From NCBI GenBank assembly GCA_905479925.1, contig CAJQOL010000007.1, forward strand, positions 62,001-126,000: DNA of 64,000 nucleotides. Reading direction: 5' to 3'. Made by a program: the position numbers and the translations under genes. The notes under the pieces are model-generated. The model ran no database searches. It worked only from the letters and a program-made list of their open reading frames with translations, and was not told the DNA's origin. The stretch comes from an uncultured Kangiellaceae bacterium. Its GTDB lineage: Bacteria > Pseudomonadota > Gammaproteobacteria > Enterobacterales > Kangiellaceae. Within the stretch, counting starts at the first letter, position 1; each line of letters begins with the position of its first letter. This document shows positions 63,272 through 64,000 of this stretch, in pieces.

Positions 63272-63712
63272 TTGTTTTATCAAATAAAGCCGCCCTACTA
63301 TGAGGCGGCTTTTACACTTATAGAGCTTATTATTGTTGTTCTTTTAGTGGGTATCATGGGTAGCTATGCTGTTAGTCGATTTAGCAGCTCTGACGGTTAT
63401 CGCTTAGACACTGCAGCGGAACAACTTATTTCAGCGGGTCAATTGACCAAACAATTGAGCATGAATGACTCAGCTCGAACCTTTTCATTGGTTGTTCAAG
63501 CAAATCAAATTAACCTATTAGCCGACGGCACTTCCTTTAATGGTGGTAATCTTAGTTTCCCGTTGGTTTTTGGTTCAAATATTACCCTTTCGCCAACGCC
63601 AACCATCACTTTTGATAGTTTAGGTAATACCACGGCGGTTACAATTACTCTAACTGGAGCAGAAACCCGTAATGTCTGTTTTCAATCCAGTGGTTTAGTG
63701 CGCCCATGCTAA
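63272..63712 (+). CDS. mshC: MSHA minor prepilin MshC
   Basis: A 146-residue prepilin: AAFTLIELIIVVLLVGIMGSYAVSRFSS. The residue before the cleavage point is Ala, where prepilin peptidase normally needs Gly; cleavage may be less efficient. The start is TTG with no strong ribosome site, only 19 bases after the mshA stop and in the same frame. A nine-base-pair terminator-like hairpin lies over codons 5-14. Expression probably depends on readthrough and coupling from mshA. It overlaps mshD by 7 bases. Confidence 0.88.
   Translation: MFYQIKPPYYEAAFTLIELIIVVLLVGIMGSYAVSRFSSSDGYRLDTAAEQLISAGQLTKQLSMNDSARTFSLVVQANQINLLADGTSFNGGNLSFPLVFGSNITLSPTPTITFDSLGNTTAVTITLTGAETRNVCFQSSGLVRPC
63286..63313 (+). 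terminator. Terminator-like hairpin between mshA and the rest of mshC
   Basis: AAAGCCGCC pairs perfectly with GGCGGCTTT around a nine-base loop and is followed by a T (TTTT in total), 33 bases after the mshA stop. It has the shape of a rho-independent terminator or attenuator, yet it is inside the mshC coding sequence (KPPYYEAAF). Confidence 0.6.
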
Positions 63713-64000
63713 AAGATTTTCAACAACGCGCCTTGACCGAAAAGGGCTACTCATTAATAGAATTAATTATCACGATTGTTGTAACCAGTATTGTAATGGT
63801 TATTTTTTACTCGATTTTTGCCCCTAACCAACAAGGTTCAGTGTCCCCAGTTGTTCAGGTGAAGGCTGCAGAGCTAGGACAAGCCTACTTGGAAGAAATA
63901 AGCTTAAAGCGATTTGACGAAAACTCGCCTATTGGCAACGCCCTACGATGTAACGGCGACCCGAGTTTACTATGTGGCGCAATAGGGGCCGAAGAAGGTA
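63706..64000 (+). CDS. mshD: MSHA minor prepilin MshD (partial, cut by window end)
   Basis: Not in the ORF track because it has no stop before the window ends. The ATG at 63706 overlaps the mshC stop by 7 bases. It opens MLKDFQQRALTEKGYSLIELIITIVVTSIVMVIFYSIF, a prepilin with Gly before the cleavage site (G|YSLIE) and Glu5. About 98 residues are visible, including LRCNGDPSLLCG. Further msh genes (mshO, mshP, mshQ) would be expected to the right. Confidence 0.88.
   Translation, partial: MLKDFQQRALTEKGYSLIELIITIVVTSIVMVIFYSIFAPNQQGSVSPVVQVKAAELGQAYLEEISLKRFDENSPIGNALRCNGDPSLLCGAIGAEEG

Noticed and set aside
62996-63283. Cys/Ser/Gly-rich minus-strand ORF over mshA
   Set aside because: It is the complement of the Ala/Thr/Val-rich pilin; the odd composition comes from those codons, not from a real protein.

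Overview
The window reads as chromosomal DNA of a marine-type gammaproteobacterium with AT-rich, gene-dense sequence. Supporting signs are a complete-looking MSHA-type pilus operon, a MipA/OmpV-DUF3019-RstAB-like module, cytochrome c5, PntAB, a TesB thioesterase and many small GNAT, VOC and AraC genes. A member of the Kangiella/Aliikangiella-like groups would fit, but that is inference; no rRNA or other marker gene is present. I saw no tRNA, rRNA, CRISPR array, transposase, integrase or phage gene.

Layout. (1) 0.2-3.6 kb, minus strand: small accessory genes (two GNATs, a double-VOC protein, a small membrane protein, secreted unknowns). (2) 4.2-10.3 kb, plus strand: a chemosensory operon, STAS - CheA - NIT-domain MCP - CheW - CheR - BLUF blue-light sensor. 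It has no CheY or CheB, and its cheA carries one in-frame TGA inside the ATPase domain; the downstream frame is intact. (3) 10.4-29 kb: mainly single genes (lipoprotein, esterase, GNAT, an internally duplicated secreted protein, VOC, two AraC regulators, YHS protein, amidohydrolase, PQQ-type sugar dehydrogenase, MarC, CadC-like TPR regulator, sterol-desaturase-like enzyme, DUF4166, flavodoxin, TfoX C-terminal protein). A small decayed patch at 16.4-17.5 kb holds a frameshifted DUF3592 gene and a YHS-gene remnant. (4) 29-34 kb: PntAB transhydrogenase, lipid kinase, XRE regulator. (5) 34-44 kb: TesB, the MipA/OmpV-DUF3019-two-component module, a Sel1/TonB hybrid, TrpG/PabA, Rpe, a metzincin protease, an HvfX/DoxX protein and DapB. 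(6) 44-49 kb: a three-gene 2-oxoacid oxidoreductase operon with its own NAD(P)/FAD/Fe-S electron-transfer subunit. (7) 49-52.7 kb: REC-GGDEF diguanylate cyclase, thioesterase, DUF2235 hydrolase, cytochrome c5. (8) 53-64 kb: msh operon mshI-J-K-L-M-N-E-G-F-A-C-D, running off the right edge inside mshD.

How the parts may connect. The MSHA motor ATPase MshE has two N-terminal repeats of the MshEN c-di-GMP-binding type, and a diguanylate cyclase response regulator lies about 3 kb upstream, so surface attachment is probably set by c-di-GMP. The chemosensory operon ends in a light sensor and lacks the usual flagellar output, so its output may be something other than swimming bias. The 2-oxoacid oxidoreductase and PntAB both touch the reduced-pyridine-nucleotide pool. 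The most interesting items are the BLUF-linked chemosensory cluster with its interrupted cheA, the terminator-like hairpin embedded in the mshC leader, and the DUF3592 gene broken exactly at a dnaX-type slippery sequence.
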